A stretch of 64,000 nucleotides of DNA. It comes from Bradyrhizobium sp. dw_411. GTDB lineage: Bacteria; Pseudomonadota; Alphaproteobacteria; Rhizobiales; Xanthobacteraceae. A program made the translations under genes and the position numbers. The notes below the pieces were generated by a model. The model was given only the letters and a program-made list of their open reading frames with translations. It made no database searches and had not been told where the DNA came from. Below, piece by piece: positions 53,492 through 62,200 of this stretch (positions within the stretch are counted from its first letter, which is position 1; each line of letters opens with the position of its first letter). The stretch lies in assembly GCF_018449695.1 (NCBI RefSeq), contig NZ_JAAVUY010000002.1:248001-312000 (forward strand), given 5' to 3'.

Positions 53492-54697
53492 ATGCAACGA
53501 AGCAAACGTCTCTTGGCGGCCGGTCTGGGCATTGTGTTCGCCGGCATTGCCAACGCTGCGATGGCGCAGAGCGAAATCAAGATCGGCGAAATCAACAGCT
53601 ATTCGCTGCTGCCCGCCTTCACCGAGCCCTATCGCAAGGGCTGGCAGCTCGCGGTCGAGGAAATCAACGCCGCCGGCGGCATCAACGGTAAGAAGCTCGT
53701 CGTGGTTTCCAAGGATGACGGCGGCAAGCCCGCCGACGCGCAGACCGCCGCCAACGAACTGGTTTCGAGCGAGAACGTCGTGATGCTGACGGGAACGTTC
53801 CTGTCCAACATCGGTCTGGCGGTCAGCGATTTTGCCAACCAGAAGAAGGTATTCTTCCTCGCGGCCGAACCATTGACCGACGCCATCACCTGGGCCAAGG
53901 GCAATCGCTACACTTTCCGTCTGCGGCCTTCCAACTACATGCAGGCCGCGATGCTGGTGGAGGAGGCCGCAAAGTTGCCGGCCAAGCGCTGGGCGACGAT
54001 CGCGCCGAATTATGAATACGGCCAGTCTGCGGTCGCGGTGTTCAAGAAGCTGATGTCGGAAAAACGACCCGACATCCAGTGGGTCGATGAGCAATGGCCG
54101 CCGCAGGGCAAGATCGACGCCGGTCCGGTCGTCCAGGCCGTCGCCGCCGCCAATCCCGAAGCCATCCTCAATGTTACCTTCGGAGCTGACTTGGTGAAGC
54201 TCGTTCGCGAAGGCAACACCCGCGGCCTGTTCAAGGATCGCACGGTGGTGAGCTTCCTGACCGGCGAACCGGAATATCTCGATCCGCTCAAGGATGAGAC
54301 GCCGGAAGGCTGGATCGTCACGGGTTACCCCTGGTACAGCATCAAGACCCCGGAGCATGATACGTTCCTCAAAGCCTATCAGGCCAAGTACAATGACTAT
54401 CCGCGGCTCGGCTCGATCGTCGGCTACGAGACCATCAAGTCGGCGGCCGCCATTCTCACCAAGGCCAACTCCACCGATCCGGAAAAGCTGATCGCTGCGG
54501 CCGAAGGCCTCGCGGTGCCATCGCCGTTCGGCGAGATCGTGTTCCGCAAGATCGACCACCAGTCGACTTTGGGCGCGTTCGTCGGCAAGACCGCGCTGAA
54601 GGACGGCAAGGGCGTGATGGTGGATTCGGTCTATCGCAAGGGCGCGAATTATCTTCCGAGCGATGAGGAAGTGATGAAGCTGCGCCCGAAGGAGTGA
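53492..54697 (+). CDS. ABC substrate-binding protein of the pyridine locus
   Basis: 401 residues after GGAGATATCGG; signal peptide LLAAGLGIVFAGIANAAMA. Liv-type receptor (IKIGEINSYSLLPAFTEPYRKGWQLAVEEINAAGGINGKKLVVVSKDDGG, VVMLTGTFLSNIGLAVSDFA). It is in the reductase operon and followed by a fused permease and two ATPases, so a ligand such as nicotinate or 6-hydroxynicotinate is a good candidate. No ligand residues can be assigned from sequence. Confidence 0.86.
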   Translation: MQRSKRLLAAGLGIVFAGIANAAMAQSEIKIGEINSYSLLPAFTEPYRKGWQLAVEEINAAGGINGKKLVVVSKDDGGKPADAQTAANELVSSENVVMLTGTFLSNIGLAVSDFANQKKVFFLAAEPLTDAITWAKGNRYTFRLRPSNYMQAAMLVEEAAKLPAKRWATIAPNYEYGQSAVAVFKKLMSEKRPDIQWVDEQWPPQGKIDAGPVVQAVAAANPEAILNVTFGADLVKLVREGNTRGLFKDRTVVSFLTGEPEYLDPLKDETPEGWIVTGYPWYSIKTPEHDTFLKAYQAKYNDYPRLGSIVGYETIKSAAAILTKANSTDPEKLIAAAEGLAVPSPFGEIVFRKIDHQSTLGAFVGKTALKDGKGVMVDSVYRKGANYLPSDEEVMKLRPKE

Positions 54698-54723
54698 GTT
54701 TGCTCATTCTGAGGAGTTGAAAT

Positions 54724-54808
54724 CGTCATTGCGAGCGCAGCGAAGCAATCCATCTTGCCGCGCAAAGGAAGAATGGATTGCTTCGTCGCTTCGCTCCTCG
54801 CAATGACG
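54724..54808. repeat. Intergenic inverted repeat, family C
   Basis: CGTCATTGCGAGCGCAGCGA...CAATCCAT pairs with ATGGATTG...CGCTCCTCGCAATGACG. A long imperfect stem of about 30 bp with a short loop; typical dispersed repeat of this group of bacteria. It separates the binding-protein gene from the permease gene. Confidence 0.75.
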
Positions 54809-54836
54809 AGTTCTTTTGAAACTTTGCCACACTCTT

Positions 54837-54880
54837 CCTCATCCTGAGGAGCATCGCGCAGCGATGCGTCTCGAAGGATG
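54837..54880. repeat. Intergenic repeat, family B, partial
   Basis: CCTCATCCTGAGGAGCATCG...GCGTCTCGAAGGATG, the right half of the family B element at 42946. No gene function. Confidence 0.75.
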
Positions 54881-54930
54881 AAGCAGCGAATGACGCCTTA
54901 ACCGCGAATGACGCCCCAACCCGGACCCCT

Positions 54931-56811
54931 ATGGCCTTTTACTTCGTCCAATTCCTGACCGGTCTTGCCAGCGCGGCGTCGCTGTTTCTGGTCGCATCGG
55001 GCCTGTCGATCATCTTTGGCGTGACGCGGATCGTCAATTTCGCGCATGGCGCGTTCTATATGCTTGGCGCTTATGTCGCGTTTACGCTGACCGAACGATT
55101 TTCCGGCGCGATCGGGTTCTGGGGCGGCATCGTGGCTGCCGCGCTGATCGTGGCCGTGATCGGCGTGCTGGTCGAGATGGTGCTGCTGCGGCGGATTTAT
55201 CACGCGCCGGAACTGTTTCAGTTGCTGGCGACGTTCGGCCTGACATTGATGGTCGAGGATCTCGTTGTGCTGATCTGGGGACCCAGCGATTTACTGGGCC
55301 GTCGCGCGCCGGGCTTCAAGGGCGCGGTGGATTTCTTCGGCCAGAACATTCCGTCCTATGATCTGTTTTTGATTGCGCTCGGCCCGCTCGTGCTGGGACT
55401 GCTGTGGCTATTGTTCCAGCGTACCCGATGGGGCGTGCTGGTGCGCGCCGCGACGCAGGACCGCGATATGGTAGCGGCGCTCGGCGTCAACCAGAAATGG
55501 CTGTTCACCAGCGTGTTTGCGGTCGGCGTGTTTCTCGCAGCGCTTGGCGGCGCACTTCAAATTCCGCGCGACGCGGTGCATCACGCGATGGATCTGCGCA
55601 TCATTGTCGATGTGTTCGTGGTGGTGGTGATCGGTGGCCTCGGCAGCATCATCGGCGCCTTCGTCGCTGCGGTGCTGGTGTCGGAATTGAACGCCTTCGG
55701 GATTCTGGTGTTTCCGAAGATCTCCATCATCCTGGTATTCCTGGTGATGGCCGCGGTGCTGATCGTAAGGCCTTGGGGTCTGTTCGGTAAGGCCGAAGCG
55801 CCCGCGCGCCGTACGCCCGGCCTGACGGTGAATCCCTGGCGGCCGCTGACGTCGAACGAGCGTCTCGCCGCGATCGCCGCGCTGCTGCTGGCTGCGGCAC
55901 TGCCATTGATCAGCGGCAATTACGCGCTGACGGTCGGTTCGGAAATCGCGATCTTCGTAATCTTCGCTGCGAGTTTGCATTTCCTGATGTCGGTCGGCGG
56001 CCTCGCCTCGTTCGGCCATGCCGCCTATTTCGGGCTCGGTGCTTACGGCGTCGCATTCCTCGCCAAGATGGCGGGCCTGCCGATGATCCCGTCGCTATTG
56101 CTCGGCCCGCTGCTTGGACTTGCCGGTGCGGCGATATTCGGATTCTTCGCGGTGCAACTGTCTGGCGTGTATTTCGCGATGCTGACGCTGGCCTTTGCGC
56201 AGATCGTCTGGTCGGTCGCGTTTCAATGGGTTTCGGTCACCGGCGGCGATAACGGCATCCTCGGGGTCTGGCCCGAACCGTGGGCGGCGTCGCCGTCGCA
56301 TTTTTACTGGCTCTCGCTCGGCATCGCCGCGCTGTCGGTCGCAGCCCTTCGGGTCATCGTGTTCTCGCCGTTCGGTTTCGCGCTGCGGGCAACGCGCGAC
56401 TCGCCGTTGCGGGGCGAAGCGATCGGGATCGACGGCAAGCGCATCCAGTGGACCGCGTTCGTCATCGCGGGCACCGTCGCTGGCATAGCCGGCGCGCTGT
56501 TTGCGTACCTGAAGGGCAGCGTCTTTCCTGACAATCTCGGCATCTCGCTCTCGGTCGATGCGCTGGTCATGGTGCTGCTCGGCGGCGTCGAGACGGTGTC
56601 CGGCGCGATCGTCGGCGCTGTCGTCTACAAGGCGCTCAATATCTGGCTGGTCAGCCAGACTGATTTATCCAAGCTGGTGCTCGGCAGCTTTATCGTCTTG
56701 ATTGTGGTCGCCTTCCCGAAAGGCATTGTCGGGATACTGGAAACTCTTCGGCATCGCCGCCGATCGGATGCGCCCAAGCCGGCGGTACTCGGGATCGAGA
56801 GCGCCGAATGA
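54931..56811 (+). CDS. Fused LivH-LivM permease
   Basis: 626 residues, twice the usual size: residues 1-290 are a LivH-type permease (GVTRIVNFAHGAFYMLGAYVAF, AATQDRDMVAALGVNQKWLFTSVFAVGVFLAALGGALQ) and 310-626 a LivM-type one (SLHFLMSVGGLASFGHAAYFGLGAYGVAF, LRATRDSPLRGEAIGIDGKRIQWTAFVIAGTVAGIAGAL). About seventeen hydrophobic segments. Fusions of this kind occur in several Liv families and fix 1:1 permease stoichiometry. Weak ribosome-binding site. Confidence 0.9.
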   Translation: MAFYFVQFLTGLASAASLFLVASGLSIIFGVTRIVNFAHGAFYMLGAYVAFTLTERFSGAIGFWGGIVAAALIVAVIGVLVEMVLLRRIYHAPELFQLLATFGLTLMVEDLVVLIWGPSDLLGRRAPGFKGAVDFFGQNIPSYDLFLIALGPLVLGLLWLLFQRTRWGVLVRAATQDRDMVAALGVNQKWLFTSVFAVGVFLAALGGALQIPRDAVHHAMDLRIIVDVFVVVVIGGLGSIIGAFVAAVLVSELNAFGILVFPKISIILVFLVMAAVLIVRPWGLFGKAEAPARRTPGLTVNPWRPLTSNERLAAIAALLLAAALPLISGNYALTVGSEIAIFVIFAASLHFLMSVGGLASFGHAAYFGLGAYGVAFLAKMAGLPMIPSLLLGPLLGLAGAAIFGFFAVQLSGVYFAMLTLAFAQIVWSVAFQWVSVTGGDNGILGVWPEPWAASPSHFYWLSLGIAALSVAALRVIVFSPFGFALRATRDSPLRGEAIGIDGKRIQWTAFVIAGTVAGIAGALFAYLKGSVFPDNLGISLSVDALVMVLLGGVETVSGAIVGAVVYKALNIWLVSQTDLSKLVLGSFIVLIVVAFPKGIVGILETLRHRRRSDAPKPAVLGIESAE

Positions 56812-57599
56812 GCATCGCGCCCACATTGCTGTCGGTCGAGGGCCTGAGCAAATCCTATGGCGGCGTTCATGCCGTGCGCGGCGTGTCGTTCTCGCTCAAA
56901 TCAGGCGAAATCCTGGCGCTGATCGGCCCCAACGGTGCGGGCAAAAGCACGTGCTTTGACATGCTCAACGGCCAGAACGTGCCGGATACGGGCCGGATCA
57001 ATTTGCTCGGCGAAGATACCGCCGGCAAGAAGCCGCGCGCGGTCTGGCGGCTCGGTGTCGGCCGCACCTTCCAGATCACCGCGACATTTCCGACCATGAC
57101 GGTGCGCCAGAACGTCCAGGTCGCGCTGGTCTCGTATGGACGGCAATTGTTCAATCTGTGGGCCTCGACGCCGAAATACGCGCAAGAAGAAGCCGGTCGC
57201 CTGCTCGAACTGGTGGGTATGGGCGGTTACGCCGAGCGCCCCTGCGGCGAGCTCGCCTATGGCGACCTCAAGCGGCTGGAGCTCGCGATTGCGCTCGCCA
57301 ACCAGCCCAAACTTCTATTGATGGATGAGCCGACCGCCGGCATGGCGCCGCGCGAGCGCATCGAATTGATGCGGCTCACCGCGCAGATCGCCCGTGAAAA
57401 ATCGATCGGCGTGCTCTTTACCGAGCACGACATGGATGTGGTGTTCGAACATGCGGATCGGATACTCGTACTCAACCGCGGCACGTTGATTGCCGAGGGC
57501 TCGCCGCAGGAGGTCCGGCGCAATCCGCAGGTCCGCGCGATCTATCTCGGCGAGGGCCTCCTCTACGACGCCAGCCATCACGATGGAGCCCCGGCGTGA
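56808..57599 (+). CDS. ABC transporter ATP-binding protein (LivG type)
   Basis: 263 residues, start overlapping the permease stop by 4 bases. Walker A GPNGAGKST, LivG motif GVGRTFQITATFPTMTVRQN, signature LAYGDLKRLELAIAL (Tyr-Gly-Asp instead of SGGQ), Walker B LLLMDEPTAGMAP and switch FTEHDMDVVFEHADRIL. Part of the pyridine-locus importer. Confidence 0.92.
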   Translation: MSIAPTLLSVEGLSKSYGGVHAVRGVSFSLKSGEILALIGPNGAGKSTCFDMLNGQNVPDTGRINLLGEDTAGKKPRAVWRLGVGRTFQITATFPTMTVRQNVQVALVSYGRQLFNLWASTPKYAQEEAGRLLELVGMGGYAERPCGELAYGDLKRLELAIALANQPKLLLMDEPTAGMAPRERIELMRLTAQIAREKSIGVLFTEHDMDVVFEHADRILVLNRGTLIAEGSPQEVRRNPQVRAIYLGEGLLYDASHHDGAPA

Positions 57600-58300
57600 A
57601 GCTCAGCGTGCAAGACCTCAACAGCCATTACGGCCCCGCGCATATCCTGTTCGATATCGCGCTCGAAGTCGGCGAAGGCGAAGTGGTCGCGCTGCTCGGG
57701 CGCAATGGCGCCGGCAAGTCCACGACCTTCCGTTCCATCGTCGGCCTGGTCAAGCAGCGCACCGGCCGCATCGTGTTCGAGGGCAAGGACGTCTCGGATC
57801 AGCCGACCCATGCGATCGTCAAGGGCGGACTTGGTTATGTGCCGGAAGAACGGCGCATCTTTACGGATTTGACGGTGGAGGAAAACCTCGAGGTCGGCCG
57901 CCAGCCGGCGCGGCCGAATGCGCCGACCTGGACCCGCGAAAAACTGTTCACGCTGTTTCCGAATCTCGGCGAGATGCGCAGCCGCCAGGGCGGGCGCATG
58001 AGCGGCGGCGAGCAGCAGATGCTGACGATTGCCCGAACCCTGATGGGCAATCCCTCGCTGGTGCTGCTTGATGAACCCTCTGAAGGGCTGTCGCCGAAGA
58101 TCGTGGAGCAGATGGTCGATGCGATCCTGACCATGAAGAAAGAGGGCGTTAGCATGCTCGTTTCCGAACAGAACCTGCATTTTGCCAAATTGATTTCCGA
58201 TCGCGCCTATATCATCGAGCGCGGCCGTATTTGTTTTAGCGGCACGATGAGCGAACTCGACGCGCGGCCGGATATTCGCGACGCGCATCTGGCGCTGTGA
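57596..58300 (+). CDS. ABC transporter ATP-binding protein (LivF type)
   Basis: 234 residues, GTG start overlapping the LivG stop (GTGA). Walker A GRNGAGKSTTFRSI, signature MSGGEQQMLTIARTL, Walker B LVLLDEPSEGLSPKI, and LivF-specific LVSEQNLHFAKLISDRAYIIERG. Completes the importer; MarR gene follows 46 bp on. Confidence 0.92.
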   Translation: MKLSVQDLNSHYGPAHILFDIALEVGEGEVVALLGRNGAGKSTTFRSIVGLVKQRTGRIVFEGKDVSDQPTHAIVKGGLGYVPEERRIFTDLTVEENLEVGRQPARPNAPTWTREKLFTLFPNLGEMRSRQGGRMSGGEQQMLTIARTLMGNPSLVLLDEPSEGLSPKIVEQMVDAILTMKKEGVSMLVSEQNLHFAKLISDRAYIIERGRICFSGTMSELDARPDIRDAHLAL

Positions 58301-58346
58301 CCAAAGCCGGCAAAAGATCGGGAAGAAGACAGGGGCGGAGACAGAT

Positions 58347-58802
58347 ATGACCAGGAGTGTTTCTCCGAAACGCAGCATAAAACCGCCGCGGCCGGGCTAT
58401 GTGCTGGAGGAGCAGATCGGCTTCATCCTGCGCCAGGTCTGGCAGCGCCACGCCGCGATCTTTGCCCGGGAGATCGGAATCAATCTCACGTCGGCGCAAT
58501 GGGCGGTGCTGGCCAAGCTTACCGAGACCGGGCCGTGTTCGCAGAACCAGCTCGGGCGGCTGACCGCGATGGATGTCGCGACCATCAAGGGCGTGATCGA
58601 CCGGCTCACCGCGCGCGGCCTGACCGAAACCAGCGCTGATCCGGAGGACGGCCGCCGCCTGTTGGTCAGCCTGACACGCGCGGGCCAGCAGACGGCGGAG
58701 AAAGCTGCGCCCAGCGCACTCGCGATCACCCGGGAAACGCTGGCGCCGCTCGATGCCAAGGAGCGCGAGACGCTGGTGGCGTTGCTCAGCAAATTGCGGT
58801 GA
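58347..58802 (+). CDS. MarR family regulator, candidate NicR-type repressor
   Basis: 151 residues after GGAG. Winged HTH: TSAQWAVLAKLTETGPCSQNQLGRLTAMDVATIKGVIDRLTARGLTETSADPEDGRRLLVSLT, with the DPxDxRR wing typical of MarR proteins. It closes the reductase-transporter operon. In Pseudomonas putida the MarR protein NicR represses nicotinate genes and answers to 6-hydroxynicotinate, so the palindromes at 50233, 50375 and 62111 are its likely operators. Binding is inferred. Confidence 0.85.
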   Translation: MTRSVSPKRSIKPPRPGYVLEEQIGFILRQVWQRHAAIFAREIGINLTSAQWAVLAKLTETGPCSQNQLGRLTAMDVATIKGVIDRLTARGLTETSADPEDGRRLLVSLTRAGQQTAEKAAPSALAITRETLAPLDAKERETLVALLSKLR

Positions 58803-58825
58803 GGGGTAGGTTTCTTTCCGGATCT

Positions 58826-58849
58826 TTCGAGACGCATCGCTTCGCGATG
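58826..58849. repeat. Intergenic repeat family B fragment
   Basis: TTCGAGACGCATCGCTTCGC is the reverse complement of the right half of family B (compare 43031-43054). Only this fragment remains. Confidence 0.6.
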
Positions 58850-58855
58850 GCGCTC

Positions 58856-59677
58856 TCACTTTAATGCCGAATACAACAAGTGCGTACCGTTGAAGACCAG
58901 GAACAGCGCGAATAACCCGGCCAGCATCCGCGATGGCAGCCAGTGCGCTACGGCGACACCAAGACGCACCGTCAACAGGGTTCCGGCGATCAGAGCGACC
59001 AGCGCGGGCAAATTGATGTAACCCAGCATCCAGTGGCCGAGCGGCACGTTGCGGCCTTCCCATGCATAGCCAAGCGCGCCTGCGAGGCTGACCGGCAGTC
59101 CGATCGCGGCCGAAGTGCCGATCGCCAGTTTCGGCTCCATGCCGGATGCCTTGAGATAAGGCGTGAACAACGTCCCTCCGCCGATTCCGGCGAGTGCGGC
59201 GATGCTTCCAAAAGCCAGACTAAAGACGTTCAGGGCGAGGGAGTGCCGCGCCACTATCTGCAAGGCGGCCAACTTCGACACATCGGTGATCATCAAGGCA
59301 GCCGCGACAAACTGGAAACAGGCCACGAAGGTGAGTAGCGGAATGGCCGGCGTTTCCGCAGCCACCGAACTCCCAAGGGCGACACCGGCGACCACCCACG
59401 GCGCGACGCGCCGAAGCATCTCGATCGAGGTGCGGCCCCGGCGATAATGGCTATAGGCGCTCTGCGCCGCCGAAAACACGATCGCCGCCATCGACGTGCC
59501 CAGCGCCATTGCCACCGTGTGCTGTGTGGCGATCCCGGCGGTCTTGAACGCGTATACGAGCACGGGGACCATGATCAGGCCTCCGCCGATGCCGAACAGG
59601 CCCGCGAAAAACCCGGCTGCAATACCGCTCAGGGTAAACACCGCGAGCGTCAGCTCGATGCTCACGCTGGCCTCCAT
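58856..59677 (-). CDS. TauE/SafE family sulphite/anion exporter
   Basis: 273 residues with about eight hydrophobic segments and the duplicated glycine motifs of TauE/SafE carriers: FFAGLFGIGGGLIMVPVLVYAF in the first half and ALAGIGGGTLFTPYL in the second. Proteins of this family export sulphite, sulphoacetate or organic anions. It is convergent with the MarR gene and no sulphur-metabolism gene is adjacent; here it might export an organic acid, but this is unproved. Confidence 0.86.
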   Translation of the reverse strand: MEASVSIELTLAVFTLSGIAAGFFAGLFGIGGGLIMVPVLVYAFKTAGIATQHTVAMALGTSMAAIVFSAAQSAYSHYRRGRTSIEMLRRVAPWVVAGVALGSSVAAETPAIPLLTFVACFQFVAAALMITDVSKLAALQIVARHSLALNVFSLAFGSIAALAGIGGGTLFTPYLKASGMEPKLAIGTSAAIGLPVSLAGALGYAWEGRNVPLGHWMLGYINLPALVALIAGTLLTVRLGVAVAHWLPSRMLAGLFALFLVFNGTHLLYSALK

Positions 59678-59806
59678 CGTTGAAGTCTGGTGACCTTTCC
59701 GCGATTGACATGCGGAATAAAGCCTTCGCTTTCGGCCCCGATTTCCCGGGGCCGATGCCGTCGAATCAAAAATGTTCAGCGAGAGCTTGCCGTTTTTCGA
59801 AATGCG

Positions 59807-59992
59807 TTACTGAAATACAATCGTCGAAGCAAAATCGCCGAGCGCCGTCCCCGGCGACACGGAATCGAAATAGACCACGATCAAGAACACGATCGCGAAA
59901 ATCGAATAGCCAAGTATAATCGGCATATCGTAATTTTTGACTTCAACATCTTCGAGGTGGTGCTGAACAGTAAACTGTTCTGTAATTGCCAT
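59807..59992 (-). CDS. Small single-pass membrane protein
   Basis: 61 residues, preceded by GGAGG on the minus strand (GGAGGATTAAACG before ATG). A hydrophilic 20-residue start is followed by a strong helix (PIILGYSIFAIVFLIVVYF) and a short tail. No family is recognised. The ribosome-binding site and the helix support a real gene. Confidence 0.6.
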   Translation of the reverse strand: MAITEQFTVQHHLEDVEVKNYDMPIILGYSIFAIVFLIVVYFDSVSPGTALGDFASTIVFQ

Positions 59993-59999
59993 CGTTTAA

Positions 60000-60720
60000 T
60001 CCTCCAAAAGAAGATTGCGTGGACGGTATATTTCAGCGGGAGTGCGGAGCAGTTGCAATTAAGTGGCGCGCATCTCTCATCGCAGAACATATCTCGTAAT
60101 GTCGCCGCCGAATGTGAACTCGCTCTCATTTGCGTAACTAAAATTTCTGCCGAATTTTCGGGCGGTCCGGAGTCAAGTGATTTGCCCGTCGGGTAGTTTT
60201 GGCGACCGGTGTGTTACGCGTGTCCAGCCGTCATGCTGCAATTTTTTTAAATTTTTCTGCTTCGTCGCGCACCCAAATCAAATTTATAATGCACACTGTC
60301 TCGCCCCACTCGAGGGGCGTATCGCGATCGTCACGAACGCGGGGCGGGATGCGGTGGACGTGGATGCGCCTTTGACGAATGGCACTGAAGCGGACGGCGA
60401 AGTCGTGTGGTCCTGACACCCCGACGCTGGTGTCAAGTGAGTGGCGAAGACGCCACTGATGACGGTGGCAAACAAGCCCGGTCACCGGGGAGAGCGCGAA
60501 GGAAACCGTTAACACCACCGCGTGCGGGAATGCCGGGTGAACCGGTGTATCCGTGGTGACTAACGCGCGTGTTACCTACACTACACGCGCGGCTGCGGGT
60601 GCACTGGGCACCCGGCATTCCCCACGCCCTTTGTTGGGCGGAAGTTTTGCAATAACTCGGGCAGATCGTGCCGCGGGGACGCGGAGGCATGTTTACACGA
60701 GGCGTCAGCACGAACATCAC
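60000..60720. repeat. Non-coding region with nested inverted repeats
   Basis: No supported gene in about 720 bp. GGGAATGCCGGGTG (60526-60539) pairs exactly with CACCCGGCATTCCC (60609-60622), extended by CGTG/CACG outside. Inside lies CGCGCGTGT...ACACGCGCG. Together they form a large nested stem-loop. Long minus-strand ORFs here (95 residues each) have the composition of false genes often called in Bradyrhizobium genomes. It looks like a dispersed element or a structured RNA. Confidence 0.5.
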
Positions 60721-60721
60721 T

Positions 60722-60809
60722 CGTCATGCCCGGGCTTGACCCGGGCATCCATCAATCTACGTAAAATTTTTGTAGGTGATGGATTGCCGGGTCAAGCCCG
60801 GCAATGACG
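60722..60809. repeat. Intergenic inverted repeat, family D
   Basis: CGTCATGCCCGGGCTTGACC...GGGCATCCATCA pairs with TGATGGATTGCC...CAAGCCCGGCAATGACG around an AT-rich loop. About 38-bp imperfect stem. Lies directly before the enamidase stop, so it could end its transcript. Confidence 0.75.
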
Positions 60810-60832
60810 GAGGTGAGTTGTTGTTGCCCCCC

Positions 60833-62029
60833 TCAATGCCCGACAATCTCCGGCACCTTTGTCGCCGGCGGGGTGTTGCGGCTGCGGTGGGTGCGGACGA
60901 TGCCGTCGATGATGGTCATGCCGATGCCCGGGAGATCGCCGAGTTGAACGCTGTCGAGGATGTTCTTGCCGGCGGAATGTTGCGCCCGGTCCATGATGAC
61001 GAAATCCGCCGCACGCCCGACTTCGACAATGCCGCAATCCAGCGCGCGCATCCGCGCGGTGTTGCCGGTGGCAAAGCAGAATGCGAGTTCGGCGGGTACA
61101 TCACCCAGCGACGACAACAGCGACACCATGCGCAGGATGCCGAGCGGCTGCACGCCGGAGCCGGCCGGCGCGTCGGTGCCGAGAATCACGCGGCTGAGAT
61201 CACCCATCTCGCGCGCGACCCGCAGCGTGTACAGCGCGGCTCGCTCGTTGCCGTTATGAACCAGCTCGAGCCCGCGTTTGCAGCCTTCACAGATGCAGCG
61301 GATCTGGCTGTCGGGCAGGGCGGTGTGGCCGCCATTGATGTGACCTACCACATCGGTGTCGGCTTCCAGCACCACGTCCTTGTCGATCAGGCCGGAGCCG
61401 GGAATAGAAGGTCCGCCGGTGTGGATCGTGCTTTGGATGCCGTACTTGCGCGCCCATGCCACCATCTTGCGCGCGGTCGGGCCATCCTTGACGCCGCCAA
61501 GCCCGACTTCGCCGAGCAGCCTGACACCGGCGGCGGCCAATTCCTTGAAATCTTCCTCGACCATGCCGGGCTCGATTACAGGTGCGCCGGCGTGAACCTT
61601 GACGCCGCCGGGGCGGAGATTATCGAACGCGCGCTGCGCGAAGATTGCCATTGCCTTGACGCCGACCACATCGCGCGGCCGGCCGGGCATGTGAACCTCG
61701 CCCGCCGAGATCATTGTCGTGACGCCGCCGTTGAGAAAACTGTCGATCCAGCCAATTTGATTCTGCCGCGGCGTCCAGTCGCCGGCGACAGGATGAACAT
61801 GGCTGTCGATCAGGCCGGGCGTAACCGTTGTCCCGTTGGCATCGATGATGGTGGTCGCGCCTTCGGTATTGATGTCCTTGACGCGTCCGATGGCGGTGAT
61901 CCTGCCGTTCTCCGCCACGATGGTGTCGGCGTCGAGAATGGGTTTCTCCATCATGCCCGAGAGCAGCAGGCCGATATTTCGGATCACGAGCTTGCTCGGG
62001 CCGGTGGCCTGGGGCTGGTCATGGGACAT
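60833..62029 (-). CDS. ena: Enamidase homologue (amidohydrolase superfamily)
   Basis: 398 residues from the ATG at 62029; ATG 62074 is an alternative that adds 15 residues. Metal motif GLIDSHVHP (His-X-His), then the signature GDWTPRQNQIGWIDSFLNGGVTTMISAGEVHMPGRPRD, GEVGLGGVKDG (metal-bridging region), HTGGPSIPGS, VVGHINGGHTALPD, RVILGTDAPAGSGVQPLGILR and the C-terminal SRNTPPATK. These blocks match Eubacterium barkeri enamidase, which hydrolyses 1,4,5,6-tetrahydro-6-oxonicotinate to ammonia and 2-formylglutarate, closely enough for a confident call. It is divergent from fpr with a 22-bp palindrome between them. Confidence 0.85.
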   Translation of the reverse strand: MSHDQPQATGPSKLVIRNIGLLLSGMMEKPILDADTIVAENGRITAIGRVKDINTEGATTIIDANGTTVTPGLIDSHVHPVAGDWTPRQNQIGWIDSFLNGGVTTMISAGEVHMPGRPRDVVGVKAMAIFAQRAFDNLRPGGVKVHAGAPVIEPGMVEEDFKELAAAGVRLLGEVGLGGVKDGPTARKMVAWARKYGIQSTIHTGGPSIPGSGLIDKDVVLEADTDVVGHINGGHTALPDSQIRCICEGCKRGLELVHNGNERAALYTLRVAREMGDLSRVILGTDAPAGSGVQPLGILRMVSLLSSLGDVPAELAFCFATGNTARMRALDCGIVEVGRAADFVIMDRAQHSAGKNILDSVQLGDLPGIGMTIIDGIVRTHRSRNTPPATKVPEIVGH

Positions 62030-62110
62030 CGGTTTTTCTTTCTTGTTCAAGGTCTTCTGGAAGCTGTGCGCCATCTTGCGCGCGGCTTGACGCCGGGATC
62101 AAGAAGGATT

Positions 62111-62132
62111 ATTCATTTGTATACAAATGAAT
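62111..62132. promoter_or_regulatory. 22-bp perfect palindrome between enamidase and fpr (operator C)
   Basis: Core CATTTGTATACAAATG (62114-62129) extends to a perfect 22-bp dyad. It shares TT(T/C)G(T/C)ATAC(A/G)AA with the sites at 50233 and 50375. It lies 81 bp before the enamidase start and 68 bp before fpr. A degenerate second copy (TGTACGAATG) follows at 62134-62143. Confidence 0.75.
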
Positions 62133-62153
62133 GTGTACGAATGAGTTTAGCGG

Positions 62154-62159
62154 TATAAT
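62154..62159 (+). promoter_or_regulatory. Consensus -10 hexamer of fpr
   Basis: TATAAT, 41 bp before the fpr start codon. The -35 position (about 62131-62136, ATGTGT) is poor and touches operator C, so access could be controlled by the bound regulator. Confidence 0.4.
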
Positions 62160-62200
62160 AGTCCGGCCATTAGCAGGGCCCAACCAGCGGAATTCTTCAG

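Noticed and set aside
60433..60720. 95-residue minus-strand ORF as a gene
   Set aside because: No ribosome-binding site, Cys/Arg/Pro-rich composition, and overlaps the stem-loop element; looks like a recurring false call.
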